64,000 bases of DNA from Noviluteimonas lactosilytica. GTDB lineage: Bacteria; Pseudomonadota; Gammaproteobacteria; Xanthomonadales; Xanthomonadaceae. Position numbers and translations under genes: made by a program. The notes beneath the pieces are model-generated. The model saw nothing but the letters and a program-made list of their open reading frames with translations. It searched no databases and was not told where the DNA came from. This document shows, piece by piece, positions 1-8,923 of this stretch. Position 1 is the stretch's first letter. Every line of letters starts with the position of its first letter. The stretch is from the NCBI RefSeq assembly GCF_020866925.1, contig NZ_JAJGAK010000003.1:1-64000 (forward strand), in the 5' to 3' direction.

Positions 1-71
1 GCACGGAGGCTCAAGGCAGCAACGAGCGGTTCGTTTGCGGTGCAGGGCGACTGTACCACGGCCGCTACCGA

Positions 72-97
72 TGTCCGCTTTGGGTCGAAAGCGGACA
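72..97. repeat. Palindromic interspersed repeat (TGTCCGC family)
   Basis: A perfect 10-bp inverted repeat (TGTCCGCTTT and AAAGCGGACA) surrounds a 6-base centre. The same TGTCCGC...GCGGACA arms recur at 9389-9418, and a degraded copy lies near 8399. Palindromes of this kind are common interspersed elements in proteobacterial intergenic DNA. No protein coding is needed to explain it. Confidence 0.7.
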
Positions 98-111
98 CTC
101 GCCGGTAATCA

Positions 112-411
112 CTAGTTCCGGAGCGCGGCCTGGAAATGCCCGTGCCTATCGTAGATGTAGAAATCATGGAGGTCGATACCGTAGGCAGGCTGGCCGGTCG
201 TATCCCGCAGAACGGGCAGTACGAGGGCAGTCCAGCCATCCTCGGTTTGATCGACTGTGACTTCGCAGCCGTCCTTGAATTTCGCGCAGTAAGGGGCGGA
301 TCGAGACGTTGCATCGGCCACGATCGAGTCGACGGTTGCAACGGAACCCGGCCCCGTCGCACATCCGGCAAGCCCGATGAGCACGAGCGAGAACTTGACA
401 CCTGCTTGCAC
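112..411 (-). CDS. Small putative lipoprotein
   Basis: This 99-residue protein starts at a GTG and opens with a short hydrophobic segment ending in the lipobox LAGC at about residues 14-17. It is therefore probably a lipid-anchored envelope protein. The mature part has three cysteines and a C-terminal stretch rich in Asp, Tyr and His, with no domain I recognise. It lies 14 bases downstream of the amidohydrolase gene on the same strand, so the two are probably co-transcribed. Function unknown. Confidence 0.7.
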   Translation of the reverse strand: MQAGVKFSLVLIGLAGCATGPGSVATVDSIVADATSRSAPYCAKFKDGCEVTVDQTEDGWTALVLPVLRDTTGQPAYGIDLHDFYIYDRHGHFQAALRN

Positions 412-425
412 GACGCGCCTGGCGA

Positions 426-1457
426 TCAGGACGGCTCGTCCGTTGCAGGCGCATGGTCACTATCGATCTGCGCCTGCGTCAGGCGGAGAAACCGCGCGGC
501 ATTGCCGTACAGGATGTCGCGCTTCTGCGCCTCGCCGAGGAAGGGCGCTGTTTCGATCGCCTTGATCGCTTCGCCGATGGCGCCCGGCCAGTACATCTGG
601 TCGGAGCCGAACATGATGCGCTTCTCCATGCCGGCATCCACCATGCGTTCGAGCGCTTCGTGGAATTGCGCGCGCGGGAACGCCCAGTTGTTGCACGCCA
701 CGTCCACGTAGAGATTCGGGTAGGCGAACATCATCGCGATCATCTCGTCGACCAGCGGCGAGCCGTAATGCATCACGTAGATGCGCAACTTCGGGTGCTT
801 GCGAACCACGGGTTCCAGCAACAGCGGCGAGCCCATCGCGGCGCTGTAGGACTCGTAACCCGGCATGCGCGCGGTGGCAGGCGGGCCCTCGCCGAGGTGG
901 ATTGCGACGGGAATGTCGAGTTCCTCCGCCAGCGCGAAATACGGCGCGTACCGTGCGTCGTCGACGCGGTGGCCGCGATATTGGATGTAGACCTCTCCCA
1001 GCACCGCGAGCTGGCCCGCAGCATGCAGGCGCCGCAACTCGTCGATCGACAGTTCCGTTCGCTTCCCGAACGCGACGCCAGGGATGAGGCGGCCGGTGTG
1101 CGCGCGCCAATCGGCGACGATGTCGACGGGCCCCTCGGTCACCGCGCGGCGCACATTGTGCTTCTTCATCTCCGCGATGGTCTCGTCGCGCAGCGCAGCG
1201 TCGTTCGCCGACGCGAAGATCGGGTGCGCGCACTTGGCGAACTTCGAGAAATCGAGTTCGTCCGCGGGATCGATCGTCGGGACCAGGACGTCCTGGTCGC
1301 CGGGACACGCGGGAGCGCCGGGGGGCACCTCGTTCGCGGAGAACGCATGCAGGTGCATGTCGATGACTGGCGCGGCGGGCCTCGGTTCGGCTGCCAATGC
1401 CAGTTGCGCACATGCCAACAGCCCGACGCACCCCGTCCCCCATGCTTTCCACTTCAT
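426..1457 (-). CDS. Exported amidohydrolase-2 family protein
   Basis: The 343-residue product has a signal peptide (hydrophobic core about residues 8-22, cleavage near ALA-AEP) followed by an amidohydrolase-2 TIM barrel. Visible metal-site elements are HLH at residues 35-37, a barrel His in AIHLGEG, MHYGSP, and a late FGSD aspartate. The family hydrolyses or decarboxylates diverse substrates; the one used here cannot be deduced. The ATG at 1457 was chosen because GGGGAGA precedes it at good spacing and the signal peptide begins there; upstream in-frame starts would add a non-hydrophobic arginine-rich extension. A small lipoprotein gene follows 14 bases downstream. Confidence 0.85.
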   Translation of the reverse strand: MKWKAWGTGCVGLLACAQLALAAEPRPAAPVIDMHLHAFSANEVPPGAPACPGDQDVLVPTIDPADELDFSKFAKCAHPIFASANDAALRDETIAEMKKHNVRRAVTEGPVDIVADWRAHTGRLIPGVAFGKRTELSIDELRRLHAAGQLAVLGEVYIQYRGHRVDDARYAPYFALAEELDIPVAIHLGEGPPATARMPGYESYSAAMGSPLLLEPVVRKHPKLRIYVMHYGSPLVDEMIAMMFAYPNLYVDVACNNWAFPRAQFHEALERMVDAGMEKRIMFGSDQMYWPGAIGEAIKAIETAPFLGEAQKRDILYGNAARFLRLTQAQIDSDHAPATDEPS

Positions 1458-1536
1458 CCGGCGTCTCCCCTGGTCGTTCAAGGCATACGTTGCAACCATG
1501 CGCCTGCGGCCAAGGAGACAATCGCGTGGGCGCGCT

Positions 1537-1842
1537 TCAGGGCACCGCCACATCCGGATCCGACGAAGATGCTTCCATGCGTTCGGCGCGGCGCGTGACA
1601 ACGTCGACCAGTTCGGCCGTCCAGTCTTCGGCGAAGGCCTGGACATGCTGGGTCAGCCATTCACTGGAACGCAGGTCGGCCGAAAGCCCGTAGGCGGCCG
1701 CGACGCGATCGGCGCGGAGCTTGCGCCATTGGTGCAGCAGCGCCGCCGGTTCCGGATGACTGTGCGCCAAGGCGCGCAATGCCATGTGTTGAACGGCCAG
1801 TTGTGCTCGCAGGATCGCCACTTCTTCGCGCAAGGTGTCCAT
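1537..1842 (-). CDS. Conserved-looking hypothetical protein
   Basis: A 101-residue soluble, mostly helical protein starting at ATG 1842. The N-terminal 20 residues look like a short coiled coil, followed by a His-rich HSHPEP turn, and the C-terminus is acidic. It has no signal peptide or membrane segment. It lies between the histidine kinase and the amidohydrolase on the same strand with moderate gaps, so operon membership is uncertain. I do not recognise a family. Confidence 0.65.
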   Translation of the reverse strand: MDTLREEVAILRAQLAVQHMALRALAHSHPEPAALLHQWRKLRADRVAAAYGLSADLRSSEWLTQHVQAFAEDWTAELVDVVTRRAERMEASSSDPDVAVP

Positions 1843-2003
1843 GTCCGTTTCCCGAATCGTCAGGGGCGTCGCCCCACTGAAATCCGCGCGAAAAAATAGC
1901 GCGGCCGTCCGGATTCTCAAGGGATGGACACGGCGTCGTTGCCGATTTTTAAGTAGCGTCAAGACCGCATAAAAAATAGCGCAGGTGCGCAGCGTACGGA
2001 CGC

Positions 2004-3851
2004 TCAGGCCGCACTCGCCGTTTCGCTGTGGCAATCCACGCACGGCAACCAGATCGTGAAGGTCGATCCATGGCCCGGCTCGCTGTCGACGGTAAGGTCC
2101 CCGCCCATGAGCCGGGAGAACTGCCGGCTGATCGCAAGACCGATGCCCACCCCCTGCGCTGCGTCGGGATCGAGCCGGACATACTCGTGGAAGATGGATT
2201 CCTGCTTGTCCAACGGAATCCCCGGGCCGCTGTCGCGCACGCTGACGGCGACCCAACTGCCCGGGCGCGGCCCGCCCGATGCGCGGTGTTCGGCGACGAG
2301 GTCGAGGAAACCCTTCGGCGCGTACTTCGCTGCATTGGAAAGCAGGTTGCCCAGGATCTGTCGCAGGCGCGCCGGGTCGGCGAGTCCATGCAGGCCATCG
2401 CGTGTGCGCGTTTCCAAACGCAACTCGGCGGCCATCGCCTGCTGACGGAAATCCCCGGCGACTTCGCGCAGGAGTTCGCCGGTGTCGGTCGGCACGCATG
2501 TGAGAACCAGTTGTCCCGCTTCCGCTTGCGCCAGTTCCAGCAAATCGTCGATGAGCTTTACCGCATTGCGAATCGAGCGTCGGATGACGACGACGCTGTC
2601 GCGCTGCTTCTCCGACAACTCGCCCGGCAGCATGCCCCGCTCCAGCAACTGCGCATGCATGTGCGCCGTGCCCAACGGGTTCTTCAAGTCGTGGCCGAAG
2701 CCGCGCATCAGGCTCGCACGACTCTCCAGCAGGCGTTCGCGTTCTTCTTCCAGGCGCTTGCGCTCCGAGATGTCCGTCGCCGTGCCGAACCACTCGATGA
2801 TGCGGCCCGCGTCGTCGCGCAACGGCTTCGCCTGGCCGAGGAACCAATGGTAGTGCCCGTCGACGCCGAGGAACCGGTACTCGATGACGTACGGCTCACC
2901 GGTCGCCAGCGAATGTTGCCAACGCGCAAGCGTGCGCTCCACGTCGTCGGGATGCAGGAGCTGCAACCATCCCTCGCCTTCCGATGCGGCGTAATCCAGG
3001 CCCGCGAAGTCGTACCACCGGCGGCTGAAGTACGTGTGGTAGCCCTCCGCATCGGTGGTCCAGATGTGCTGCGGAATCAGGTCGGCGAGCAGGCGGTAAC
3101 GCGCTTCGCTCTCGCGCAGCGCTTCCTCGGCGCGTCGTTGGTCGGTGATGTCGGTGTTCGTGCCGAACCAGCGAAGCACGTTGCCCTCGGCGTCCTTGAT
3201 CGGCTCGGCACGCGAGAGGAACCATCGGTACTCGCCGGTCCTGCTCCTGAGCGGGAACGTGTCTTCCCACGGCTCGCCCGATTCGAATGCGCGACGGATG
3301 CGCTCGACGACGCGTGCAACGTGATCGGGATGGTGGACTTGCTGCCACCCCCAGCCGTCCATCTGTTCCGGCGTCGTGCCCGTGTATTCGTACCAACGCG
3401 TGCTGTACCAGAAGATCCAGCCCGTCGCGTCGGCCATCCATGCGAGCTGCGGGATGCTGTTCGCCAACACGCGGAAATTGCGTTCGCTCTCGCGCAGCCG
3501 TTCCTGGGCCGCCTTGCGCACGGAGATGTCCCGGAAATACACCGACAGCCCGTCGGGCGACGGATAGGCCCGGACGTCCACCCAGATATCCAGTGGCCCG
3601 TAATACGCCTCGAACTGCACCGTTCGTTGCTCGTCGACGGCCCGCCGATACTCCCGTTCGAATATCTCGCCGATCGTCCCGGGATACTCGGCCCAGAAGT
3701 TGCGCCCGATGAGTTCCTCGCGCGATCGCCCGAGAATGCGCTCCGCTTCGCGATTGACGTAAACGAATCGCCAGTTCGCGTCGACGGTGAAGAACCCGTC
3801 GGTGATGCTCTCGAGGACGCGGATGACCTGGTTGGATTGCGGCTCTGCCAA
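2004..3851 (-). CDS. Triple-PAS sensor histidine kinase
   Basis: The 615-residue protein carries three consecutive PAS/PAC modules (about residues 10-112, 126-238 and 250-364). A HisKA domain follows, with phospho-acceptor H387 in GHDLKNPLG, then an HATPase domain with N-box N506 (GNLLSNAAKY), G1 box DSGPGIP and G2 box GVGIGLA. There is no signal peptide or transmembrane segment, so it should sense an intracellular cue (redox, light or a ligand) and autophosphorylate. No receiver domain or response-regulator gene is adjacent, making it an orphan kinase. A short coiled segment (about 364-380) links PAS3 to HisKA. Confidence 0.93.
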   Translation of the reverse strand: MAEPQSNQVIRVLESITDGFFTVDANWRFVYVNREAERILGRSREELIGRNFWAEYPGTIGEIFEREYRRAVDEQRTVQFEAYYGPLDIWVDVRAYPSPDGLSVYFRDISVRKAAQERLRESERNFRVLANSIPQLAWMADATGWIFWYSTRWYEYTGTTPEQMDGWGWQQVHHPDHVARVVERIRRAFESGEPWEDTFPLRSRTGEYRWFLSRAEPIKDAEGNVLRWFGTNTDITDQRRAEEALRESEARYRLLADLIPQHIWTTDAEGYHTYFSRRWYDFAGLDYAASEGEGWLQLLHPDDVERTLARWQHSLATGEPYVIEYRFLGVDGHYHWFLGQAKPLRDDAGRIIEWFGTATDISERKRLEEERERLLESRASLMRGFGHDLKNPLGTAHMHAQLLERGMLPGELSEKQRDSVVVIRRSIRNAVKLIDDLLELAQAEAGQLVLTCVPTDTGELLREVAGDFRQQAMAAELRLETRTRDGLHGLADPARLRQILGNLLSNAAKYAPKGFLDLVAEHRASGGPRPGSWVAVSVRDSGPGIPLDKQESIFHEYVRLDPDAAQGVGIGLAISRQFSRLMGGDLTVDSEPGHGSTFTIWLPCVDCHSETASAA

Positions 3852-3983
3852 TCGACCCCCGATGCGCTCGCAGTCGAATTTCCATCCGCAAGGATGCGAC
3901 CGCCGCTTTCAATGCCCCGTGATCGAAGCCTGAGCCGGTGTTAACCGGCGGTCAGATCGCCTGCGTAATGACACACTGCCGGG

Positions 3984-4898
3984 ATGCGCGAACGTCCTCC
4001 GAGCATCGACGGTCTGGCCCCCAGCACGCTGCAGTTGCCGCAGGGGCCGTGGCCGACCGTGCTGGAATGCCTGTGCGAACGATTCCCGGCGGTGACGCGC
4101 GCGCAGTGGCTGGAGCGCATGGCACGCGGGCGGGTCGTGGGCAGCGATGGAAACCCGGTGACGCCGGAAACACCGTATCGCGTCGGGCTCGAAGTCCATT
4201 ACTGGCGCGAAGTGCCAAACGAAACGCCGATCCCGTTCGACGAAGTCGTGCTGCATGTCGACGACGACTTGCTGGTGGCGGACAAGCCGCATTTCCTGCC
4301 CGTCACGCCCACCGGTGTCCATGTGCACGAAACGCTGCTGGGGCGACTAATTCGTCGAACGGGGAACCACGCGCTCGCGCCGCTGCATCGGATCGATCGC
4401 GAAACCGCGGGATTGGTGTTGTTCTCGACCAACCCCGAAAGCCGCGCGCGTTACCAGGCGCTGTTTCGCGAGCGGCGAATCGAAAAGCACTACGAGGCGA
4501 TCGCACCCGCGTTGGCGCACGTCGAGTTTCCATGCACGCGTTCCAGTCGCGTCGTTCCCGGCGAACCGTTCTTCCGCATGCAGGAGATCGAAGGACCGGC
4601 GAACAGCGAAACCAGGATCGAGGTCATCGCGCGCGGCGATGGATGCTGGCGTTATGCACTGACACCGATCACCGGCCGCAAGCACCAGTTGCGCGTGCAC
4701 ATGGCGGCGCTCGGAGCACCGATCGCCAACGACCCGATTTATCCATCACTGATCCACCGCGCGGCAGGCGATTACTCGTCGCCGCTGCAGCTACTCGCCA
4801 AGCGGCTTTCGTTCGTCGATCCGCTCAGTGGCGTCGAGCGCAGCTTCGCGAGCAAGTTCCTGTTACGTCAACCACGCATACACCCACTGCCCGAATAG
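3984..4898 (+). CDS. RluA-family pseudouridine synthase
   Basis: This 304-residue protein matches RluA-type RNA pseudouridine synthases. Catalytic D138 sits in the hallmark HRIDRETAG, and the GRKHQLRVH motif lies near the C-terminus. These enzymes isomerise specific uridines in rRNA or tRNA; the target cannot be told from sequence alone. The N-terminal 80 residues resemble a reduced S4-like region. Its 3' end overlaps the convergent membrane-protein gene by 36 bases. Confidence 0.9.
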   Translation: MRERPPSIDGLAPSTLQLPQGPWPTVLECLCERFPAVTRAQWLERMARGRVVGSDGNPVTPETPYRVGLEVHYWREVPNETPIPFDEVVLHVDDDLLVADKPHFLPVTPTGVHVHETLLGRLIRRTGNHALAPLHRIDRETAGLVLFSTNPESRARYQALFRERRIEKHYEAIAPALAHVEFPCTRSSRVVPGEPFFRMQEIEGPANSETRIEVIARGDGCWRYALTPITGRKHQLRVHMAALGAPIANDPIYPSLIHRAAGDYSSPLQLLAKRLSFVDPLSGVERSFASKFLLRQPRIHPLPE

Positions 4899-5585
4899 CC
4901 GAAGCGGCCCCTGGTCGAAGAACGCGAACTCGAGGCTCTGCTCGACGATCAGCGCAGACCCGACGTACAGCCACACCGGGTGGATGCCTCCCGATTGCGT
5001 TCGATCGCGTAGTGCGGCAACGACGATCGGCGAATAGGCCAACACCAGCGCAAACGTCACGTCGGGATGAGGCACCGCGGGCAGCAAGTGGCGCAAGCGG
5101 AAGAACGCGGGCCACAACAACTGGATGGTGGCGAGCATGACGAGCCGCTTGTGCCAATCGGGTTTGCGTCGCATGGCGACCGCCGCAACCACGAGCAAGA
5201 CGTAAATCGTCAGCCCGCTGATCGTTCCACCGAGCGCCGAGGTGGCCGCCGTTCCCTGTTCGGGAAGATCACGCTGCGCAGCCCACGTCGCGGTGGCGAT
5301 TCCGCTCGCCCAGATGACCAGCGCGAGCGGCAGCGCGACTTGCCCCAATCGTCGATGCAGTGGCGAACGTCGTTCCCGCACCAACGTGGCCTGGACGATG
5401 AACATCACGACCCAGCCGAGCGCAGATGCGCCATGCAGGTGCACGAACCACGGCGCCGAAAAGCTGCGACGGACCATCGGCACGGCATACGTCACGCCGA
5501 AGCCGAGTGCGACGACCAGCAGTCCGACCAGCCCGAATCCCAGGTAGAACAGCGTCGCGCGATCCCGCGCCCACGAAACGGCCAT
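4863..5585 (-). CDS. Multi-pass membrane protein, unknown function
   Basis: The 240-residue product has about six or seven hydrophobic segments. The first starts near residue 12, and others lie around 50-65, 85-103, 120-140, 150-168 and 180-195. Charged loops rich in Arg and a HLHG motif in the second helix are the main polar features. It looks like a small integral membrane protein of the DUF2306-like kind, but I cannot assign a family firmly. It converges on the pseudouridine synthase gene with a 36-base overlap. Confidence 0.75.
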   Translation of the reverse strand: MAVSWARDRATLFYLGFGLVGLLVVALGFGVTYAVPMVRRSFSAPWFVHLHGASALGWVVMFIVQATLVRERRSPLHRRLGQVALPLALVIWASGIATATWAAQRDLPEQGTAATSALGGTISGLTIYVLLVVAAVAMRRKPDWHKRLVMLATIQLLWPAFFRLRHLLPAVPHPDVTFALVLAYSPIVVAALRDRTQSGGIHPVWLYVGSALIVEQSLEFAFFDQGPLRLFGQWVYAWLT

Positions 5586-5656
5586 CCCCAGTCCTCCTCC
5601 CCGGACCGGGCGATGCTGGCGCGACGGAAGGCAGTTTGCAAACTACCCGCGCGACG

Positions 5657-6274
5657 TCACCTGTCCCAGATGCCGAAGTAATCGCACTTCCAGGCGCTTT
5701 GCGCCTGGAAATCCAGGCCGATCCATTCGTCGATGCGAGCGAGCACGCGGCGCCCGCCGAAGTCCCAGTCGATCGACAGGAACGTATCCGTGTATCGCGA
5801 CACGCGTTCCTGGATCTCCTCGCAGTCGAACCCGTCGTACTCGAAGTGCAGCACCTCGATGACGTTGCCGCTGCGATCGGCATAGTCCATCGAGAAGTCG
5901 AGTCCCCACTTGGGCTTGTACTTCACGAGTTTGTTCACCAGCGGGTTGACCTGCGCCCACGACTGCAGTTGCGCCAGCGCCGCGCCTCGGTATCCCTTGC
6001 GCTCGAGCAGCAGCGCGTGGTTCAACACGGCGCCCTCCACTTTGTCCGGCGGCGATTCGAGCCACACCGATCGGATCGCGTGGCGATGCTCGCGATGCGG
6101 GTGGAACGCCTGGCCGTTCGCTGCGGCGTACAGCTTCTCCAGTGCGCTCAGGTCGTATCCGCTCTGGTCGAACAGATCGACGTACTCGCGACCCGGGGTG
6201 CCATCGAACGCGATCGGCGTTGCGTAATGCGCCCTGGCATCGAGATGAGCGGTGATCAGCTTGAGGTCGTTCAT
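5657..6274 (-). CDS. Hypothetical protein downstream of YgjP-like gene
   Basis: A 205-residue soluble protein without signal peptide. The ATG at 6274 was chosen because it lies 11 bases beyond the end of the YgjP-like gene; upstream starts would enter that gene. The sequence is rich in aromatic residues and acidic patches near the C-terminus (DFGGRR, DEWIGLDF). No domain recognised. The spacing suggests one transcript with the metallopeptidase gene. Confidence 0.7.
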   Translation of the reverse strand: MNDLKLITAHLDARAHYATPIAFDGTPGREYVDLFDQSGYDLSALEKLYAAANGQAFHPHREHRHAIRSVWLESPPDKVEGAVLNHALLLERKGYRGAALAQLQSWAQVNPLVNKLVKYKPKWGLDFSMDYADRSGNVIEVLHFEYDGFDCEEIQERVSRYTDTFLSIDWDFGGRRVLARIDEWIGLDFQAQSAWKCDYFGIWDR

Positions 6275-6285
6275 TCCGCCGTGCC

Positions 6286-6783
6286 TCAACGCGCTCCCGC
6301 TTCGAGGTGCGTCAGGTACAGGCGCATGTCGAACTCCAACTGGTGGTAATCCGGTTCCATGTGCGTACACAGCCGGTAGAACGCCTTGTCGTGCTCGGCT
6401 TCCTTCAGGTGCGCCAACTCATGCACCGCGATCATCTTCAGGAATTCGGCGGGCGCGTCGCGGAACACGGTCGCGATGCGAATCTCGCGGCTCGCCTTGA
6501 GCTTGCCGCCGTGCACGCGGGAAATGCTCGTGTGGGTGCCGAGCGCGTGCTTCATCACCTGCAGCTTGCTGTCGTAGAGGACCTTGCCCAGCGGCACCGA
6601 TTGGCGCAGGTGCCGCTCCTTGAGCGCCTGCACGTAGTCGTACAGCTGGCCGTCGGTACGCACGGCATGCAGCTGGTCGTATTTGTTGTTCAGCACCTCG
6701 CCCAGCCGGCCCTGTTCGATCAGCGCCTGCACGCGCGCCAGTACGTGGGGCGGATAGCCGACGAGGTATTTCAGGGTTTCCAT
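6286..6783 (-). CDS. YgjP-like (SprT/M48-related) metallopeptidase-domain protein
   Basis: The 165-residue protein contains a zinc-binding HELAHLKEAEH motif at residues 121-131, typical of the YgjP/WLM-type metallopeptidase domain family. It has no signal peptide, so it should act in the cytoplasm. The ATG at 6783 gives the full domain; the reading frame continues upstream but overlaps the divergent DUF2058 gene. It heads a probable two-gene unit with the hypothetical gene at 5657-6274. Confidence 0.85.
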   Translation of the reverse strand: METLKYLVGYPPHVLARVQALIEQGRLGEVLNNKYDQLHAVRTDGQLYDYVQALKERHLRQSVPLGKVLYDSKLQVMKHALGTHTSISRVHGGKLKASREIRIATVFRDAPAEFLKMIAVHELAHLKEAEHDKAFYRLCTHMEPDYHQLEFDMRLYLTHLEAGAR

Positions 6784-6825
6784 CGACGTATGATGGCGCG
6801 GACACCCCCGGGATGAAACGGCGAC

Positions 6826-7380
6826 ATGGCGAAGGGCAACCCGCTCCAGGAACAGCTGCTCAAGGCGGGCCTCGTGAAGAAGTCCAAGGTGGCCGAGGTC
6901 GCGCGCGAGCAGCACAAGGCCCGGCACGGCAAAGGGCCGGCTGAACAGAGCGAGATCCAGCGGGAAGCGGAACGCGCGCGGGCGGAAAAGGCCGAGCGCG
7001 ATCGCACGCTTGCCGCCGAGCGCAAGGCCACGGCGCGCATCGCTGAACTTCGCGCCCAGGCGCGACAGATCATCCAAGACAAGAAGGTGCAGCGCGCTGG
7101 TGATATCGAGTACCGCTTCACTGCAGGCGGCGCCATCCGCACCCTGCTGGTGAACGAAGACCTGCGCAAGCTGCTGAGTTCCGGTGCACTCGTGATCGCC
7201 CAGGTGGACGATCGCTACGAATTGTTGCCGCGCGTCGCCGGCGACAAGGTGCGCGAACGCGACGCCAGCATGATCGTGCTCGACCATGGCAAGGAAGCGG
7301 GCGCCGCGCCCGCCTCCGCAACGTCGGAAGACGACGCGTACTACGCGCAGTTCCAGGTGCCTGACGACCTGGTTTGGTGA
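6826..7380 (+). CDS. DUF2058 (YaiL-type) protein
   Basis: The 184-residue protein begins with the family-typical NPLQEQLLKAGLVKK and a highly charged helical N-terminal half (about residues 15-75). A compact C-terminal part contains RTLLVNEDLRKLL. DUF2058/YaiL proteins are nucleoprotein- or polysome-associated small proteins of unclear role. It is divergent from the YgjP-like gene with a 42-base gap, so the two promoters must be close or overlapping. Confidence 0.88.
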   Translation: MAKGNPLQEQLLKAGLVKKSKVAEVAREQHKARHGKGPAEQSEIQREAERARAEKAERDRTLAAERKATARIAELRAQARQIIQDKKVQRAGDIEYRFTAGGAIRTLLVNEDLRKLLSSGALVIAQVDDRYELLPRVAGDKVRERDASMIVLDHGKEAGAAPASATSEDDAYYAQFQVPDDLVW

Positions 7381-7398
7381 CGCTCGCGCGTTACGCGT

Positions 7399-7872
7399 TC
7401 AGAAGCGGGAGTTGGGATTGGGTTGTCCTTCGCGCGGCGGCTCCACGACATCCCAATGTTCGACGATCTTGCATTCGTCGACGCGAAACAAATCCGCGAG
7501 TGCATACGCCGGTGCGCCGGTGGCCGGAACGAACCGGACGTGCACGAACACGAGATCGTTGTCCGCGACCGTGCGCAGGATCTCCCACCGCGCTTCCGGC
7601 ACGTCCTTGACGATGCCTTCGAGGAAATCCATGACCGCATCCCGGTTGCCGCCGGGGATATCGGGCTTGTGCTCGACGAAGTCGGGCGCGACGTATTGCT
7701 CGAATGCAGGCCGAACCTGCTTGTCCACCAGCGCCTTCGTGTAGAAGGAACGCACGAGCTCACGACTGGTTTCGGTGGAAGGAACACAGGCGGCCTTGTC
7801 CACGTCCTCGGCCCTGGCCTTGCCGCTGGCCAGCATCGCAAGAGCGAGTACGACGATTGCAGTCGTGCGCAT
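7399..7872 (-). CDS. Exported SnoaL/NTF2-like protein
   Basis: The 157-residue protein starts at ATG 7872 with a signal peptide (cleavage near KARA-EDV). The mature part has the SnoaL-like alpha+beta-barrel pattern: RSFYTKALVD helix, YVAPDFVEH, and a C-terminal KIVEHWDVV strand. Members are polyketide-cyclase-like or simply fold-related proteins; no catalytic activity can be claimed. It ends 18 bases from the 3' end of the DUF2058 gene (convergent). Confidence 0.82.
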   Translation of the reverse strand: MRTTAIVVLALAMLASGKARAEDVDKAACVPSTETSRELVRSFYTKALVDKQVRPAFEQYVAPDFVEHKPDIPGGNRDAVMDFLEGIVKDVPEARWEILRTVADNDLVFVHVRFVPATGAPAYALADLFRVDECKIVEHWDVVEPPREGQPNPNSRF

Positions 7873-7960
7873 GGATCCCCCGTGGTGGTTTGCACTTTCC
7901 GGAGAGACGGGCTGCGGGGGCGCTATCGGCCAACATCCGGTGCCGCGCTCGCGGTCGTCG

Positions 7961-8341
7961 TCATGCTTCGGCGACCGCAGCAATCGAAACCTTCAGCCCC
8001 GGAATGCGTACGGGAAGCTTGGCGCCCTGGCGTGCCGGTGGATTCGATGGAAACCATCGCAACCACTCCTCGTTCATGCCTGCGAAATCCTCTTCTTCAG
8101 CGAGCACGACGGTCGCGGACACGATCTTGTCCAACGAACTGCCGGCCTCCTCCAGGATCGCCTGGATGTTGGTGAGGCACTGCCGCGTCTGCTCCTGGAT
8201 GGTCGATCCGACAAGCGCACCTGTCTGCGGGTCGGCTGGGGACGTGCCTGAAACGAACACCAGGCCTGCGGCCTTGACGGCCTGGCTGTAGGAGGCCGGC
8301 GGCTTGGCCGCCCTGGATGTGAAAATAATCTGTCTGGGCAC
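7961..8341 (-). CDS. RidA-family (YjgF/UK114) protein
   Basis: The product (126 residues from GTG 8341, 137 from GTG 8374) matches the Rid family: YSQAVKAAGLVFVSG near the N-terminus, a QTRQCLTNIQAIL helix and an arginine in PVRIPGL that corresponds to the substrate-binding Arg. RidA proteins hydrolyse reactive enamine/imine intermediates to 2-ketoacids. Neither start is ATG; I chose 8341 because it matches the usual family N-terminus. A stub of the TGTCCGC repeat family lies just downstream at 7922-7932. Confidence 0.87.
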   Translation of the reverse strand: MPRQIIFTSRAAKPPASYSQAVKAAGLVFVSGTSPADPQTGALVGSTIQEQTRQCLTNIQAILEEAGSSLDKIVSATVVLAEEEDFAGMNEEWLRWFPSNPPARQGAKLPVRIPGLKVSIAAVAEA

Positions 8342-8398
8342 TGGCGTTTCCGGTCGAAGCGGAGGAAATCCCACGCCCCATCAACGCGACCGGTGTGT

Positions 8399-8420
8399 GC
8401 TATCGGCCAGAAGCGGACAT
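8399..8420. repeat. Half copy of TGTCCGC repeat (left copy of a 22-bp direct repeat)
   Basis: These 22 bases are identical to 9396-9417, the right-hand part of the intact palindrome at 9389-9418. The left arm of this copy is degraded (TGTGTGCT instead of TGTCCGCT). The two copies bracket the two-gene module 8420-9316. A shorter 11-base match to the same core lies at 7922-7932. Confidence 0.75.
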
Positions 8421-8911
8421 CACGTCGACGGAGAGATTGCACCCCTTGAGTGCTCGGCTAGCGCGGCGAGAACATCGCGACTGATGTCCTCTACGGAACC
8501 AAAGGTGCCGTGGACAGCCAGCTCCAACGCATCGTCAAGCAGCATCAGTTGGATGCCGATGTCTCGAGGAAGCCCCGTGGATTGGACGACGCGTTGCGCG
8601 ACCTCAACGGCCTCGACTGGCGTGAGCCGCGCCGAAGCGAGGCGGTCATGAATGTGCGCAAGCAACCATCTTCCAGCGTCTTCCTCATTCGCATCGCCAG
8701 GTATCGCGCGAAGCGCTTCCATCACCGCATCTCGATCACGCGCGGTCGCAATCTCGATGACCTCCATAGGCGGTGCATCGAGCGCTTCGATCACGCTGAA
8801 CGCCCAGTCTTTGGCGCAGTCAAATGCAAACAGACCCGTCACGATTCCAGTCAAGTAGTACGAGGCGACCGTTGCTTGATCGGCATCTGCAGGAAAGTGC
8901 CTTTGTGTCAT
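8420..8911 (-). CDS. Hypothetical protein in repeat-flanked module
   Basis: A 163-residue acidic, helical, soluble protein with no signal peptide and no domain I recognise. It lies 12 bases downstream of the exported-protein gene 8924-9316 on the same strand, so the pair is probably one transcript. Its stop codon abuts the half-repeat at 8399-8420. Its lower GC at third positions than neighbouring housekeeping genes and the flanking repeats suggest an accessory origin. Confidence 0.65.
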   Translation of the reverse strand: MTQRHFPADADQATVASYYLTGIVTGLFAFDCAKDWAFSVIEALDAPPMEVIEIATARDRDAVMEALRAIPGDANEEDAGRWLLAHIHDRLASARLTPVEAVEVAQRVVQSTGLPRDIGIQLMLLDDALELAVHGTFGSVEDISRDVLAALAEHSRGAISPST

Positions 8912-8923
8912 GACGAAGGACGG

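Noticed and set aside
1-108. Possible 3' end of a gene in frame 1 entering the window.
   Set aside because: Only 35 codons are visible, ending inside the palindromic repeat; such read-through ORFs are common artefacts of this repeat.
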